Positions 41,695-51,488 are shown, counted from the stretch's first letter. The stretch: DNA of 52,693 bases from CAZMVY01 sp964653435 (GCA_964653435.1 CAZZFA010000032.1:1-52693), one strand, 5' to 3'. The notes: generated by a model from the letters alone, not told the origin. Program-made: numbers and translations.

Positions 41695-42609
41695 CTACCG
41701 GCCCGTGGGGTTCGAGCGTTGCGCCCGCGCCACCGCACGATACTCGCTCGGCGTGACGCCCGTATGAGCGCTGAAGATGTGACAGAACCAGTTGGGGTTG
41801 GCGTGACCCGTCTCCAGAGCGATGCGTTTGATCTGCCAGTCGGTAGTAGCCAGGAGCTCCTTGGCCAACTCGACCCGCCGGGCAGCAATGAAACGGCTCA
41901 TGCGATGCCCCGTGTGCTCGACGAAGATCTCGCTGAGATAGGTGGGACACACACCCAGCACGGACGCCGCGTGCGCCACGGTCAGCCGAGGATCGGACAG
42001 GTGCATCGCGATGTAGTCGAGTGCCCGCCGCACCTGGGGGTGGGCCGGATGCGGATTGAGACCGCCATCGTGGTCGGCTGTACGTGTGTGATGCACACGA
42101 GCGTTCGCGGTGAGGCCGCCCGGCACACGGCGAAGGAACTCCGCATGGCACGTCGTGAAGTCTTTGACCAGCACCTCAAGCAGCTCGACGAGACGAGCAA
42201 ACTCCGCCTTGTCCAGCGAAGCCGGACCGGCGAGCTTGATGACCGCCAGGCATCGTTGCTCACATACGACCGGGATGATCGCGCAGAATATATCATGCTG
42301 ACAAACGCCCCAATGCGTTTCCGGCCGACGTTTGAGCTTGGCCAGATGCAACTGCCAGGACTCACGGCAGTAATCGCTTGACGAGAACTCGCGGCAGGCA
42401 GGATGCGAAGGGTTCGGGACCGGTTCTTCCTCGTTCGGTTCGCCGACGACCAACGCCACGGCCTGAATCCGGGCGAGGCCCATGCGGGCGAGGCGGTCGA
42501 CGACCTGATCGCCGAGCAACTCCAACAGTCCCGCGACGGTCGGCCTGCCGGCCGCCTTGCGCTTCGTGCGCGGTTGGTTCTTGCGGTGCAGGAAATGGCG
42601 GCTGTCCAT
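41695..42609 (-). CDS. AraC family regulator with PocR-like sensor region
   Basis: A 304-residue regulator. The C-terminal 100 residues are a two-HTH AraC domain (LTVAHAASVLGVCPTYLSEI; WQIKRIALETGHANPNWFCH, then FSAHTGVTPSEYR). The middle region (about 70-160) has spaced Cys in CREFSSSDYCRE, HWGVCQHDIFCAII and VVCEQRCLAVIKL, resembling the PocR ligand-binding domain, which often carries Cys ligands. A basic N-terminal tail precedes it. ATG at 42609. It is transcribed toward the PEP-CTERM array and is the obvious regulator candidate for it, or for the GH172 locus on the other side. Ligand unknown. Confidence 0.85.
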   Translation of the reverse strand: MDSRHFLHRKNQPRTKRKAAGRPTVAGLLELLGDQVVDRLARMGLARIQAVALVVGEPNEEEPVPNPSHPACREFSSSDYCRESWQLHLAKLKRRPETHWGVCQHDIFCAIIPVVCEQRCLAVIKLAGPASLDKAEFARLVELLEVLVKDFTTCHAEFLRRVPGGLTANARVHHTRTADHDGGLNPHPAHPQVRRALDYIAMHLSDPRLTVAHAASVLGVCPTYLSEIFVEHTGHRMSRFIAARRVELAKELLATTDWQIKRIALETGHANPNWFCHIFSAHTGVTPSEYRAVARAQRSNPTGR

Positions 42610-43290
42610 GGCCGTTCCTCGTCGACGACCCTTCAGGCGATGGCCCAAGTCGTGACGTCGTGCCCAACAGCGGCTCTCGGAATACCACTGACCCGGCCGC
42701 ACGGGCCGGTCATGCCGGACGTCGGTGAAGAGATTCGTTGGACCCCGGAAGCCGGTCCTGCCTGCCGCAAGGCCCTTCCCTGACGGTCCCCGACCATACG
42801 CGAGTCGCGGCCAGCCCGTACACACCGTCCGCGATGGCCGTTCAAACCCCGTGCCGCCCGGATCCGCGTCGCTATGCCAGCCCACCCCGTACGTTCTGAC
42901 TGTGTATGAGGATACCTCACTGCAACCCGCGCGTCAAGCTTGATCTCCTACGGATCGTTGATCCTCAGGTGGTCAGCGCGTATCCGGACACGACCACACG
43001 CAAAGCACGATCCGCGTTTTCAGCCTGCCGAACGAATCCAGCCGCAGCGGCGTTGCCGGCTATCGGTTGTTGTTGGACTCGTCGCGCGCCGGTGGCGCCA
43101 CGAGGATCGGAAGAAGACAACCACCCCACGAGAAGCACCGTCCACGACGCAACAGGATACGGGCGCAAATCGGCGCCGAAGCCGCAGCCGCCGAATCGTC
43201 GGCGACGCGCCCAACCCCCGCCGGACGCCAGTCGGCAGCACCTTTACCCGGCCCCGGCACTCGCCGCAGCAAGACCCGCCCGCCCCGCAT
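42610..43290. other. 681-bp gap between AraC regulator and GH172 gene
   Basis: No convincing gene. It contains a promoter pointing at the regulator gene (42909-42937), a TCAAGCTTGA palindrome at 42934-42943, and otherwise nothing recognised. The plus-strand frames open here run antisense into the GH172 gene and have no family-like content. Confidence 0.5.
42909..42937 (-). promoter_or_regulatory. Promoter upstream of the AraC-type gene
   Basis: On the minus strand TTGACG (42937-42932), 17 bases, TATCCT (42914-42909). It is about 300 bases upstream of the start codon, so it would give a long leader. Confidence 0.6.
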
Positions 43291-44829
43291 TCACTTCGTC
43301 GTTTTCTGCAGCGTCCGCAGGTCTACGCCCGGATCGCGCGCGTAAACCGGCTTCCGGATCACCAGCGCGTCGAAGCCGAGGAAGTACCCCTTGGACTGCG
43401 GCGATTTGCCGACGCACTCGAACCGCAGCGTGTGGGTTCCGGCCGTCAGCCTGTGCATACCCCACTTATGCTGGGCGGGGCGGGCGCTCGCCGCATAGAG
43501 GTCATGCCTGCCGATTTCCCGGCCGTCGAGCAGCACGCGGTAAGTCCCGTAATCCGAGGAATGCAGGACCTTGCCGATCAGTTCGACGGTCTGATCCCTG
43601 TCCACGTCGAACGGCACCTCGACCCAGCCCTGTTCGTCCGTGGGACGGAAGAAGAGCTGCTTGCCGTCGGTCGTTCCGCCGAAGGGCTGCACGTCGATCG
43701 GGGCCTGCGAGTGCTTCGCCCGGGCGACGGCCTCGTGCCCCTTGATCAGCACCTGGTCACGGAAGGGCAACCGATCCGCGCCGGCCGGTATCGGCGGCCA
43801 CGGTTTGTGCGGCTCCGTCTGATACCAGAACGCGACGCTCGACATCAGATCGTCCCGTTCGATGAATCCGTCCACCTTGCCGTCAGGGAAGGTCTGTGAG
43901 CCTTTGTGTTCGATCTCGGCCCGAAGCGACTTCCGGAACACGATCGGATCGGGCAGGTGAAACCGGTAGGCCGTTCCGCGATTGCCGGTTTCGTAACCTT
44001 CCCAGAGCGGCGTGCCATAGAACACGCCGGCCTGCTCCCGGAAGCCCCAGCCGTCGCAGAAGTAATCCTCCGTGCCCGTGCCGCGGAGGCTCGGCTCCGT
44101 CTCGCCGTCGATGAAGAAGAAATCGTCGCCCTCGCCGTACCAACCCGGCGAAACCATGTAGACGCTCTGAACCGTGCCCACGTAATGCCCGCGCCCCTCG
44201 ATGTCCGCGAGCAGGTAGTTGCGGCCCATCACGCAGGGGAACTCCTGACGGTACATCGCGTGGAAGTACGCCACATCGTCCGGCAGTCGCCTGTGCTTCT
44301 GCCAGTCGACGTAGTAGTAGAACGCGCCGCAGTTTCGGTCGCTGTCGTTCGTGACGGTGATACGAGCCGATTTCCGGAACGGCATCGGCCAGTAGCAGTT
44401 GCGCCCGCGGCCGTCGGACGTGACGCGGATCGGCAGCGAATCGTAGGCCCGGTCGACGCCGTGGCCGATCCCGAAGAAATCCCCGATCGGACACTCGACG
44501 CTCGGATTCGATTCGCCGTCCCAGTATATCCGCAGCGTAAGCATGCGCGAGTAATACGGATCCTGATGCGCGATCGTACACCAGATGTGCACGATCCTGC
44601 CGGGCCCCTCGAGCTCCGCGACCGTAAGCGTCGCGCCCGGAGCGATCGGCCGGGCGTCCGCGTTGCCGTTCCGCCAGTTCGCGTCGGACGACGAGGCCCG
44701 CCGCGTCTCGAAGTCCTTCAGCCGCTCCAGGCCCTCCAACGGGCTGCCGGAGGGCTGCGCGCACCCCGCCGCCAGCCATGATGCCGCTATCGCGATCCCA
44801 GTCCACGAAGGTCGTTTCACCAAACGCAT
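43291..44829 (-). CDS. GH172 family (DUF2961) lipoprotein
   Basis: A 512-residue lipoprotein with signal MRLVKRPSWTGIAIAASWLA and lipobox AAGC (about residue 22). It is a DUF2961/GH172 protein: two jelly-roll halves, with IVHIWCTIAHQDPYYSRML, GRNCYWPMPFRKSARITVTN, FYYYVDWQ and GWYGEGDDFFFIDGE, then GTGTEDYFCDGWGF. The Glu of YGEGD and the Glu of GTED are 21 residues apart, a candidate catalytic pair. Known GH172 enzymes act on alpha-fructofuranosides, difructose anhydride and arabinan. AGGAG eight bases before the ATG at 44829 supports the start. It is divergent from the Gfo/Idh/MocA gene. Confidence 0.9.
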   Translation of the reverse strand: MRLVKRPSWTGIAIAASWLAAGCAQPSGSPLEGLERLKDFETRRASSSDANWRNGNADARPIAPGATLTVAELEGPGRIVHIWCTIAHQDPYYSRMLTLRIYWDGESNPSVECPIGDFFGIGHGVDRAYDSLPIRVTSDGRGRNCYWPMPFRKSARITVTNDSDRNCGAFYYYVDWQKHRRLPDDVAYFHAMYRQEFPCVMGRNYLLADIEGRGHYVGTVQSVYMVSPGWYGEGDDFFFIDGETEPSLRGTGTEDYFCDGWGFREQAGVFYGTPLWEGYETGNRGTAYRFHLPDPIVFRKSLRAEIEHKGSQTFPDGKVDGFIERDDLMSSVAFWYQTEPHKPWPPIPAGADRLPFRDQVLIKGHEAVARAKHSQAPIDVQPFGGTTDGKQLFFRPTDEQGWVEVPFDVDRDQTVELIGKVLHSSDYGTYRVLLDGREIGRHDLYAASARPAQHKWGMHRLTAGTHTLRFECVGKSPQSKGYFLGFDALVIRKPVYARDPGVDLRTLQKTTK

Positions 44830-45073
44830 GGGCCATACTCCTTGACACGAAACCATCCCGGTACACCGCGGCGCCCGCCGCCCGGAGAACCGATCCATGT
44901 AACGAATCCCACTGTCATCGCAATCCGCGGACAGGTCAAGGCCGCCGGCGGCAATCCCCGAGGTCCGTTGTTGTGCGCCGGCCGACTTTGGGATACCGTA
45001 AACCCGTCGGGGCGGAGCGGCCCCGACGGCATCGACCGAACGACGGGAACCAGGGTTTTACGAGGGTGCTTTC

Positions 45074-46354
45074 ATGAAGCGACGCGACTTTCTCCGCAAG
45101 GCAGCGGCAACGGCGGCAGCAGGCTTTTCCACCCGGTATCTTGCTTCGTCGCGGGCACAGGCCGCGACGGGCCGGCTCGGGGCGAACGACCGGATCCGCG
45201 TGGCCTTCATCGGCACAGGCGGGCGGGCGCGCCAACTGATGACCACGGAGAAGCTCTCCGACCACGCCGACATCGTCGCCGTCTGCGACTGCTGGCTGCC
45301 CCGCATGGAGGAGGCCGCCAGGGCCGTGCCGGGCAGCGAAAAATGGAAACGCTATCAGGACTATCGCGAGATGTTCGACAAGGAGAAGCTCGACGCCGTG
45401 TTCGTCGAAACGACCACGCACGCCCGGGCGCTCATCTGTATCCACGCAATGCAGGCCGGCCTCGACGTGTACGGCGAAAAGCCGCTGACCCTGACCATCG
45501 CCGAGGGCCGCGCGATCGTAAAGGCCGCACAGAAGTACAAGCGGGTATTCCTCACCGGCACTCAGCAGCGATCCATGCCGGCCAACATCCACGCCAGCAG
45601 GCTCGTCCGTGAGGGCGCGATCGGCAGGGTCCACACCGTCATCGCGTTCAACTTTCTGGGGCCGGCGAAGTGGCAGCCCAAGCCCGCCGAACCGATGCCC
45701 GACGGCATGGACTGGGACAAGTGGTGCAACCAGACGGAACTGCGGCCGTACCACACGCAGATCCACCGCCACTGGGCGCTCTGGCGCGACTACGACGGCG
45801 GCGGCCAGTCGTGGGGCGTCACCGGCTGGGGCACGCACGCCCTGGACCAGGTTCAGTGCGCCCTTGGCACCGACGACACCGGGCCCGTCGAGATCTGGCC
45901 GGAGGAACCGGGCCCGAAATGCAGAGTCACCATGCGATACGCCAACGGCACGCTGCTGAAGTGCCACGGCAAGCAGCGGGGGCTTGAGGATCTCGGCGCA
46001 ATCTTCATCGGCGACAAGGGTCGGATCGAGATCCTGCGCGGCTCGTACACGTCGGATCGACCGGAACTGCTGAAGGACTGCCCCACGACGATGCCGGCGA
46101 ACGTCCCCGGCGAGTGCGTCGAGCACCTGAAGAACTTCTTCGACTGCATGCGGACGCGAAAGCGAACCGTCGCGGACGCCGAGGTCGGCCACCGCTCGAC
46201 AACGGTGTGCCATCTGATGAACATCTGCCGGGAACTCCAGCGGAAGATCAAGTGGGACCCCAGGGCGGAACGGTTCGTGGACGACGACGAAGCGAACGCG
46301 CTTCTCTCCCGTCCGCGCCGAAAGGGCTACGAGCTTCCCGGGGAGTTCGCGTAG
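45074..46354 (+). CDS. Tat-exported Gfo/Idh/MocA oxidoreductase
   Basis: A 426-residue protein with a twin-arginine signal (MKRRDFLRKAAATAAAGF). The Rossmann domain starts RIRVAFIGTGGRARQLM, with the usual YGEKPLTLTIAEG motif. The C-terminal domain contains WGVTGWGTHALDQVQCALG, where His is probably catalytic. A bound NAD(P) cofactor would need to be loaded before export, as in glucose-fructose oxidoreductase. In planctomycetes this group is highly multiplied and its substrates are mostly unknown. It lies between GH172 and SGNH genes, suggesting sugar oxidation after glycan cleavage. Confidence 0.92.
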   Translation: MKRRDFLRKAAATAAAGFSTRYLASSRAQAATGRLGANDRIRVAFIGTGGRARQLMTTEKLSDHADIVAVCDCWLPRMEEAARAVPGSEKWKRYQDYREMFDKEKLDAVFVETTTHARALICIHAMQAGLDVYGEKPLTLTIAEGRAIVKAAQKYKRVFLTGTQQRSMPANIHASRLVREGAIGRVHTVIAFNFLGPAKWQPKPAEPMPDGMDWDKWCNQTELRPYHTQIHRHWALWRDYDGGGQSWGVTGWGTHALDQVQCALGTDDTGPVEIWPEEPGPKCRVTMRYANGTLLKCHGKQRGLEDLGAIFIGDKGRIEILRGSYTSDRPELLKDCPTTMPANVPGECVEHLKNFFDCMRTRKRTVADAEVGHRSTTVCHLMNICRELQRKIKWDPRAERFVDDDEANALLSRPRRKGYELPGEFA

Positions 46355-46467
46355 GCCGGCGTCCGTTTCCGCGGCACGGCGGGATGCGGGCCGGCAGGAG
46401 TTGCCATATCGCGCCCCGGCGCACCCAGCAACCGCGGGTCCCTGTCAGACACCAGGAGGATGCGTCC

Positions 46468-47655
46468 ATGCATCGGGCGGATTTCTTCGTCCTTCGCGTC
46501 ATCGTTCTCTGGACCGGCGCGACGGCTCTCGCCGGTCTCGTGTGCGCATGCCGGCCGCCGGTCGCCGCCCGGGTTCAGACGCTCAACGACTTGCAGCGTG
46601 TGGACCCGGCCACGGCCGCGAGAGACCCGAAAACCGCGACGCTCTGGTACGACGCAACGCGACTCACGATCGAGGGCAAGGGCTGGATGGAGACCGAGCA
46701 CTACTACGAGCGGCTTCCGACCAGGGCCAGGGGCGTTGTGACGGATGCCGTCTGGCGACTGAGCAAGGATACCGCCGGCCTGTGCGTGCGGTTCGTCACC
46801 GATGCGAGCCGGATCTCGGCGCGGTGGACCGTGACCTCGGAAAACCTCGCGATGCCCCATATGCCCGCAACGGGCGTCAGCGGCCTCGATCTCTACGTCA
46901 ACGATCAGGGAACATGGCGATGGACCGGCGCGGGCCGCCCGGTCAAGTCGCCGACAAACGAATGCGTGCTGGCCGAGGGCATCCCGCCCGGCCCGCACGA
47001 GTATGCCCTCTACCTGCCGCTGTACAACGGCGTGAAATCCCTTGAAGTCGGCTTGCCGCCGGACGCAACACTGGCCCATCCGGCTCCGCGGCCGGCCTCG
47101 CGCGCCAGGCCCATCTGCTACTACGGCACGTCGATCGCCCAAGGCGGCTGCGCCTCGCGCCCCGGCATGGCCCACGTGGCGATACTCGGTCGCATGCTCG
47201 ATCGGCCGATGATCAACCTCGGCTTCTCCGGCGCCGGCAAGATGGAACCGGCGATGGCAAGCCTCCTGGCCGAACTCGATGTCGCGGCCTATGTCCTCGA
47301 CTGCCTGCCGAACATGACCGCCGACATGGTGAAGGAGCGCGTCGAACCGTTCGTGGAGACCCTGCGCCAGGCCCACCCCGACACGCCGATCATCCTCGTC
47401 GAGAACACGATGTACGAAAACGGCCGCTTTCTTCCGAAGGTGCGCGAAACCATCACGGAGAAAAACGCTGCACTACGTAGCGCCTGCGAGCACCTCGCCG
47501 CGAAGGGCGTCCCGAAGCTCACGTACGTCGAATCCGACTCGCTCGTGGGCACCGACGGCGAGGGCACCGTGGACGGCGCCCACTGCACGGACCTCGGCTT
47601 TCTCCGCTTCGCCCAGTCGCTCGCGCCGGTCCTCCGCAGAACGCTTGGCCCGTAG
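46468..47655 (+). CDS. Exported SGNH/GDSL hydrolase
   Basis: A 395-residue exported protein with a hydrophobic signal (VLRVIVLWTGATALAGLVCAC), possibly a lipoprotein. An N-terminal beta domain (about 50-195, with YEYALYLPLYNGVK-like strands) is followed by an SGNH fold: block I YYGTSIAQGG with Ser nucleophile (about residue 215), block III-like LDCLPNM, and DGAHCTDLG with the Asp/His pair. It probably removes acyl groups, such as acetyl, from a glycan. AGGAGGA before the ATG at 46468 supports the start. It follows the oxidoreductase gene by 113 bases in the same direction. Confidence 0.88.
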   Translation: MHRADFFVLRVIVLWTGATALAGLVCACRPPVAARVQTLNDLQRVDPATAARDPKTATLWYDATRLTIEGKGWMETEHYYERLPTRARGVVTDAVWRLSKDTAGLCVRFVTDASRISARWTVTSENLAMPHMPATGVSGLDLYVNDQGTWRWTGAGRPVKSPTNECVLAEGIPPGPHEYALYLPLYNGVKSLEVGLPPDATLAHPAPRPASRARPICYYGTSIAQGGCASRPGMAHVAILGRMLDRPMINLGFSGAGKMEPAMASLLAELDVAAYVLDCLPNMTADMVKERVEPFVETLRQAHPDTPIILVENTMYENGRFLPKVRETITEKNAALRSACEHLAAKGVPKLTYVESDSLVGTDGEGTVDGAHCTDLGFLRFAQSLAPVLRRTLGP

Positions 47656-47690
47656 CCCCCGCAGGCCCGTAATGCCGATTCGGCTTTCGG

Positions 47691-50081
47691 TCACTCGGCG
47701 ACGAGAACCGCACCGATCTCGAACTCCGGCAACGCGATCGTCACCACGCCGTCGCGGGCCTCGCTGCACGTCAACGATCGCCCCGTCCGCACTTCGTGCA
47801 CCTGCTTTCCCTTGAGTAACGACTCCGCCACGCGCAGCGTCGCGCCGCGGATCGTGGGCATGCCGTCGATCATCGGCTCGCGGTTGATGAAGTCCCCTTC
47901 GCCATCCTTCGCCTTCTCCCGAAACGAGCTGGCCGTGCGGCGGCTCTGCGGACAGTGCACGAGGTGGATGATCACGCGACCGCCCTGCCGGTTCAGCGAC
48001 ACCTCGAGCGACGCCGGCGCCTCGACCTGCGCCAGCCGCTCGGCAGGCGGGATCATGGCCTGCAACACGTCGGAGAGGATCTGCCGCGTCGGCGTGTAGC
48101 CCCACGCGGCGTAGATATCGAACAACGGCGCGGCGACGTACGCGGCCTGACCACGATCCACCTTCCGCAACGTGACCGCGGCGTGGCCGGAGACGACATC
48201 GAACGGCGGGCTCTGGCGGCGCGACTCGTGCGCCGCACCGTGGTTGAGCGGCCAGACCAGCGGGGCCAGCGTCCGCGTACCCTCCGCGGCGTCGGCCACG
48301 GTCACCTTCTCGTACGTGTACAGGTCCGTAGCCGGCGGCGTCGGCAGAACATTCGCATCGACGCGGATATAGGCCGGCTCCGCCTCACCCCCGATCCGAA
48401 CACCCAGCAGGCTCGCCAGTTCCGCAATCGGCCTGCCGGTCACGAGGATCCGCCCCCCCTGCCGTACGTACTTGTCGAGCTTGCCGACGTAGGCGGCATC
48501 GATCTTCGAGCCATCCGGCACGACGACCGCCGCATACGGCGTCAGGTCCTGCGTTGCGTCAATCACGTCGAAGTGAATGCCGGCGTCGATCATGGCCGTG
48601 CATGTCGTCTCGTTCTGCTTGAGCAGCGCGACGTAGGGAATGCTCTCGGAATCGGTGACGTACGGCTCGATCTTCTTCGCCTCGCGAAAGACGCGGCCGA
48701 TCCGCTCGTAGATCGCCGGATCGAGGCGGCCGAACGGATGGAGATGATCGCCGATCGTCAGGCAGCAGCCGTTGGCCAGGCCGGTGGCAACCTCGTAGCG
48801 GAGCATGGCCTCGTCCGCGATGCCGCCGAAGTCGCCCCAGCCCTTCCAGAACCGGATCGTCATCGCCGTCATTGGCACGGCGCCGCGGGCGTAGCGGGCA
48901 ACGTACTGCCAGTGATAGAGCGTCTGTTTATGCCGCCAGCTCTCGATTTCGAGGACGTCGAGCTTGCGAAGCTCGTCGCGGGTCTTGTCCCACTGATGGT
49001 TGTACGCGACCACGACGCCGGGCTTGATGCCCTTGATGAGCTTGATCGTCTGCTGAACGAAGGCCTCGTCGCCGGGGAAGTCGAAGAAGACACCGTCGAT
49101 GTCATAGTCGCGAACGGACTCCGTGATCATCGGCCAGAGGTAGTCCTTCACGTAGTACGTATCCGTTGCCACCCGGATCTTGCCGACGTTCGGGTTCGGC
49201 CGGCCGTCGGGCTCCTGCTGCGTGCTGGAATAGAGTTCGTCGATGCCGATCGAGTAATAGATCCACACGGCGATGTTGCGCTTGTGGCAGGCCTTGATCT
49301 GCTCGCCCATCAGATCGAAATCGAGCCCCGGGTGCCGCGTGCCGACCTTCGTGTTGAAGTACGCGTAGCCGTGGTGGCCCTTGGCAAAAATGCAGATCGC
49401 GTTGACGCCCGCCCGTTCCAGCGTGCCGGCGTACTCGTCGCCGTTGAAGTCCTTGCCCACACCGCGGATGAAACCCGCCGTGTGAAAGTCGCCGTGAATC
49501 TTGCGGCTGATCGACTTGTACCAGTCCTTCGGCAGCTCGGGGCGGTAGCCGACGACCTTCGGCTCCGGCGGGGCCGGCGGAACCTCGCCGCCGAGAAAGT
49601 AAAGCCGCAGCCCGTGAATCCCCGGAAACGGCGTATCCACGTATTGCGATGTGAACCGGATGCGGTGGCTGCCCGGACGCAAACCCATTCGACCGAGCGC
49701 GACCCACTCGGCCTGATTGTCCGCCGGCTTCTCGAAGACCTTGCCGAGCGACTCGCCGTCAATCGCCAGATACGCGGGGCTTGCCGTGGCCGTCACGTAT
49801 TTCGCCTGGACTTCGAATTGCCCGCCGACGGGCAGGTCGATGCAGTATTCCACGAGCGTCGGCTGGTGCGGGAACTGCTTCTGGTTGTCGGCCAGACCGT
49901 TCCTGTCCACCAGCACGTTTCCCCGCCAGTAGCGATCGAGCGGGATGTCGATCCACTGACCGGCTTGCATCGCGGCCGGGCCGACGACCTTCGCGGCGCG
50001 GATCTCCGCCGCGGACGCGGCCGGACTCGCGGCCATCGAGACGAATTCGAGGACGACCATTACGGCGAGAAACCTTCTCAT
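47691..50081 (-). CDS. Exported GHL6-like glycosidase
   Basis: A 796-residue exported protein (signal MRRFLAVMVVLEFVSMAASPAASAA). An N-terminal beta module (about 25-190) is followed by a TIM barrel with AICIFAKGHHGYAYFNTKVG, CHKRNIAVWIYYSIGIDELY, DIDGVFFDFPGDEAF and LEIESWRHKQ, the layout of GHL6 and related alpha-fucosidase-like barrels. A class I glutamine-amidotransferase-like domain follows (YAAVVVPDGSKIDAAYVGKL, as in beta-galactosidase trimerisation domains), and a beta C-terminal region. GGAGG precedes the ATG. It converges with the SGNH gene 35 bases away. Substrate unknown. Confidence 0.8.
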   Translation of the reverse strand: MRRFLAVMVVLEFVSMAASPAASAAEIRAAKVVGPAAMQAGQWIDIPLDRYWRGNVLVDRNGLADNQKQFPHQPTLVEYCIDLPVGGQFEVQAKYVTATASPAYLAIDGESLGKVFEKPADNQAEWVALGRMGLRPGSHRIRFTSQYVDTPFPGIHGLRLYFLGGEVPPAPPEPKVVGYRPELPKDWYKSISRKIHGDFHTAGFIRGVGKDFNGDEYAGTLERAGVNAICIFAKGHHGYAYFNTKVGTRHPGLDFDLMGEQIKACHKRNIAVWIYYSIGIDELYSSTQQEPDGRPNPNVGKIRVATDTYYVKDYLWPMITESVRDYDIDGVFFDFPGDEAFVQQTIKLIKGIKPGVVVAYNHQWDKTRDELRKLDVLEIESWRHKQTLYHWQYVARYARGAVPMTAMTIRFWKGWGDFGGIADEAMLRYEVATGLANGCCLTIGDHLHPFGRLDPAIYERIGRVFREAKKIEPYVTDSESIPYVALLKQNETTCTAMIDAGIHFDVIDATQDLTPYAAVVVPDGSKIDAAYVGKLDKYVRQGGRILVTGRPIAELASLLGVRIGGEAEPAYIRVDANVLPTPPATDLYTYEKVTVADAAEGTRTLAPLVWPLNHGAAHESRRQSPPFDVVSGHAAVTLRKVDRGQAAYVAAPLFDIYAAWGYTPTRQILSDVLQAMIPPAERLAQVEAPASLEVSLNRQGGRVIIHLVHCPQSRRTASSFREKAKDGEGDFINREPMIDGMPTIRGATLRVAESLLKGKQVHEVRTGRSLTCSEARDGVVTIALPEFEIGAVLVAE

Positions 50082-50240
50082 GCAGTTGCCTCCGAAGCAA
50101 ACCGGCAGCCGTTGCGCCCTGCTCCGCGGACCGGACACGCCGGCAGGCGAGTCCGCGCGCGGGCCAGACACGCTGCCCACCACGACACGACGGCCGGGTG
50201 GTCCTCCGACCGTCGCTTCACCGAGCCTGCGCGTTGCGAT

Positions 50241-51488
50241 TCAGGTGCGAACAAGCCGCCCGTGGCCGGCGACCTTGCCCCGATCCGCCAGCGCCTGATC
50301 GAGATCCGCGCACAGGTCTTCCGGATCCTCAAGCCCCACGGAGAGCCGGAACACGCCGTCGCCGGCGTACTCGCGATAGCGCCGCAGGTGCTCGGCGTCC
50401 AACTGGAACGAGTTCTGCTGCATGTCGGCGGTGGAGAGGTAAAAGATCAGGCTGCGATGGTGGCCGAGCGAAACCGCATAATGGATGATCCGAAGCCGCT
50501 GGGCCATCTGGCGGGCGACCTTCAGGCCATTCTTCGTCTGGAAGGTCACCATGCCCGCGAAGTTCGCCATCTGCCGGCGGGCCAGCTCATGCTGCGGGTG
50601 CGACGGCAGCCCTGGGTACAGCACCCGCGTGACCTTCGGATGCGCCTCCAGGAATCGCGCCACCTTTATCGCCCCGTCGGCGTGCGCCGCCATCCGCAAC
50701 GGCAGCGTCGCCATGCCCCGCATGATCAGCCACGCGTTGAACGGGCTCAGCGCCCCGCCCAGGTGAATCGCCGTGTCATTCCGCAGCTTCGCCAGCCGCT
50801 CCGCCCGCCCGACGATCGCGCCGCCGAGCGCGTCGCCGTGGCCGCCGATGTACTTCGTGAGCGAGTGGACCACATAATCCGCGCCGAGCTCGATCGGCCG
50901 TGTGGCGATCGGCGTGGCAAACGTCGAATCGACGGCCAGTTCCGCGCCCGCCTTGTGCGCGATCTCGGCAACGGCCTGAATGTCCGTCAAGCGCAGGATC
51001 GGGTTCGCCGGCGTCTCGGCCCAGACGAGCTTCGTGTTCGCGCGAATCGCCCGCCGGAGGTCGTCCCGGTCGGACAGGTCGGCCGTCGTCACCTCGATGG
51101 CGAGCCTGCGCAACGTCTCGCGTACCAGTTCGCACACGCCGGCGTAGGCCACGTCGCTCATGACCATGTGGTCGCCGGCCTTCAGCAGATGCATGAACAG
51201 CGCCGCCGCGGCCGCCATGCCGGTCGAGAACGCCACGCACGTTTCGCCGCCTTCCAGGTCCGCAAGCTTCCGCTCCAGTTGCTCGACGGTCGGGTTGCCC
51301 CAGCGGGTGTAGATGAACGGTGCATCCTCCCCGAGGCACAGGGCAGAGAACGAGCCTCCCACCTCATCCATGACGAACGTCGTGGACATCACCAGGTTCG
51401 GCGCCGACGCCCCCGTCACCGGGTCCGGCCCCTCGCCGGCGTGGATCGCCCGCGTACGTATTCCCTGCCGCCTGTCGCTTCGTTTCAT
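50241..51488 (-). CDS. PLP-dependent gamma-elimination/replacement enzyme
   Basis: A 415-residue Cys/Met metabolism enzyme of PLP fold type I. The PLP Lys is in SLTKYIGGHGDALGG; other blocks are YTRWGNPTVEQLERKLADLEGGE, FSTGMAAAAALF and VDSTFATPIATRPIELGADY. The family includes cystathionine gamma-lyase and gamma-synthase, methionine gamma-lyase and homoserine sulfhydrylase; the motifs, including LGHHRSLIFYLSTADM near the C-terminus, do not separate them here. No other methionine gene is adjacent. Cytoplasmic, full length. The ATG at 51488 fits the usual RAIHAGEGPDP opening. Confidence 0.9.
   Translation of the reverse strand: MKRSDRRQGIRTRAIHAGEGPDPVTGASAPNLVMSTTFVMDEVGGSFSALCLGEDAPFIYTRWGNPTVEQLERKLADLEGGETCVAFSTGMAAAAALFMHLLKAGDHMVMSDVAYAGVCELVRETLRRLAIEVTTADLSDRDDLRRAIRANTKLVWAETPANPILRLTDIQAVAEIAHKAGAELAVDSTFATPIATRPIELGADYVVHSLTKYIGGHGDALGGAIVGRAERLAKLRNDTAIHLGGALSPFNAWLIMRGMATLPLRMAAHADGAIKVARFLEAHPKVTRVLYPGLPSHPQHELARRQMANFAGMVTFQTKNGLKVARQMAQRLRIIHYAVSLGHHRSLIFYLSTADMQQNSFQLDAEHLRRYREYAGDGVFRLSVGLEDPEDLCADLDQALADRGKVAGHGRLVRT

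Noticed and set aside
42840..42870. A tRNA T-arm-like TTCAAAC
   Set aside because: The flanking bases do not pair as a T stem, and no acceptor or anticodon arm is present. No other tRNA-like element was found.
42633..42920. A 95-codon gene upstream of the AraC-type gene
   Set aside because: No ribosome binding site, no family motif, and composition of random GC-rich sequence.
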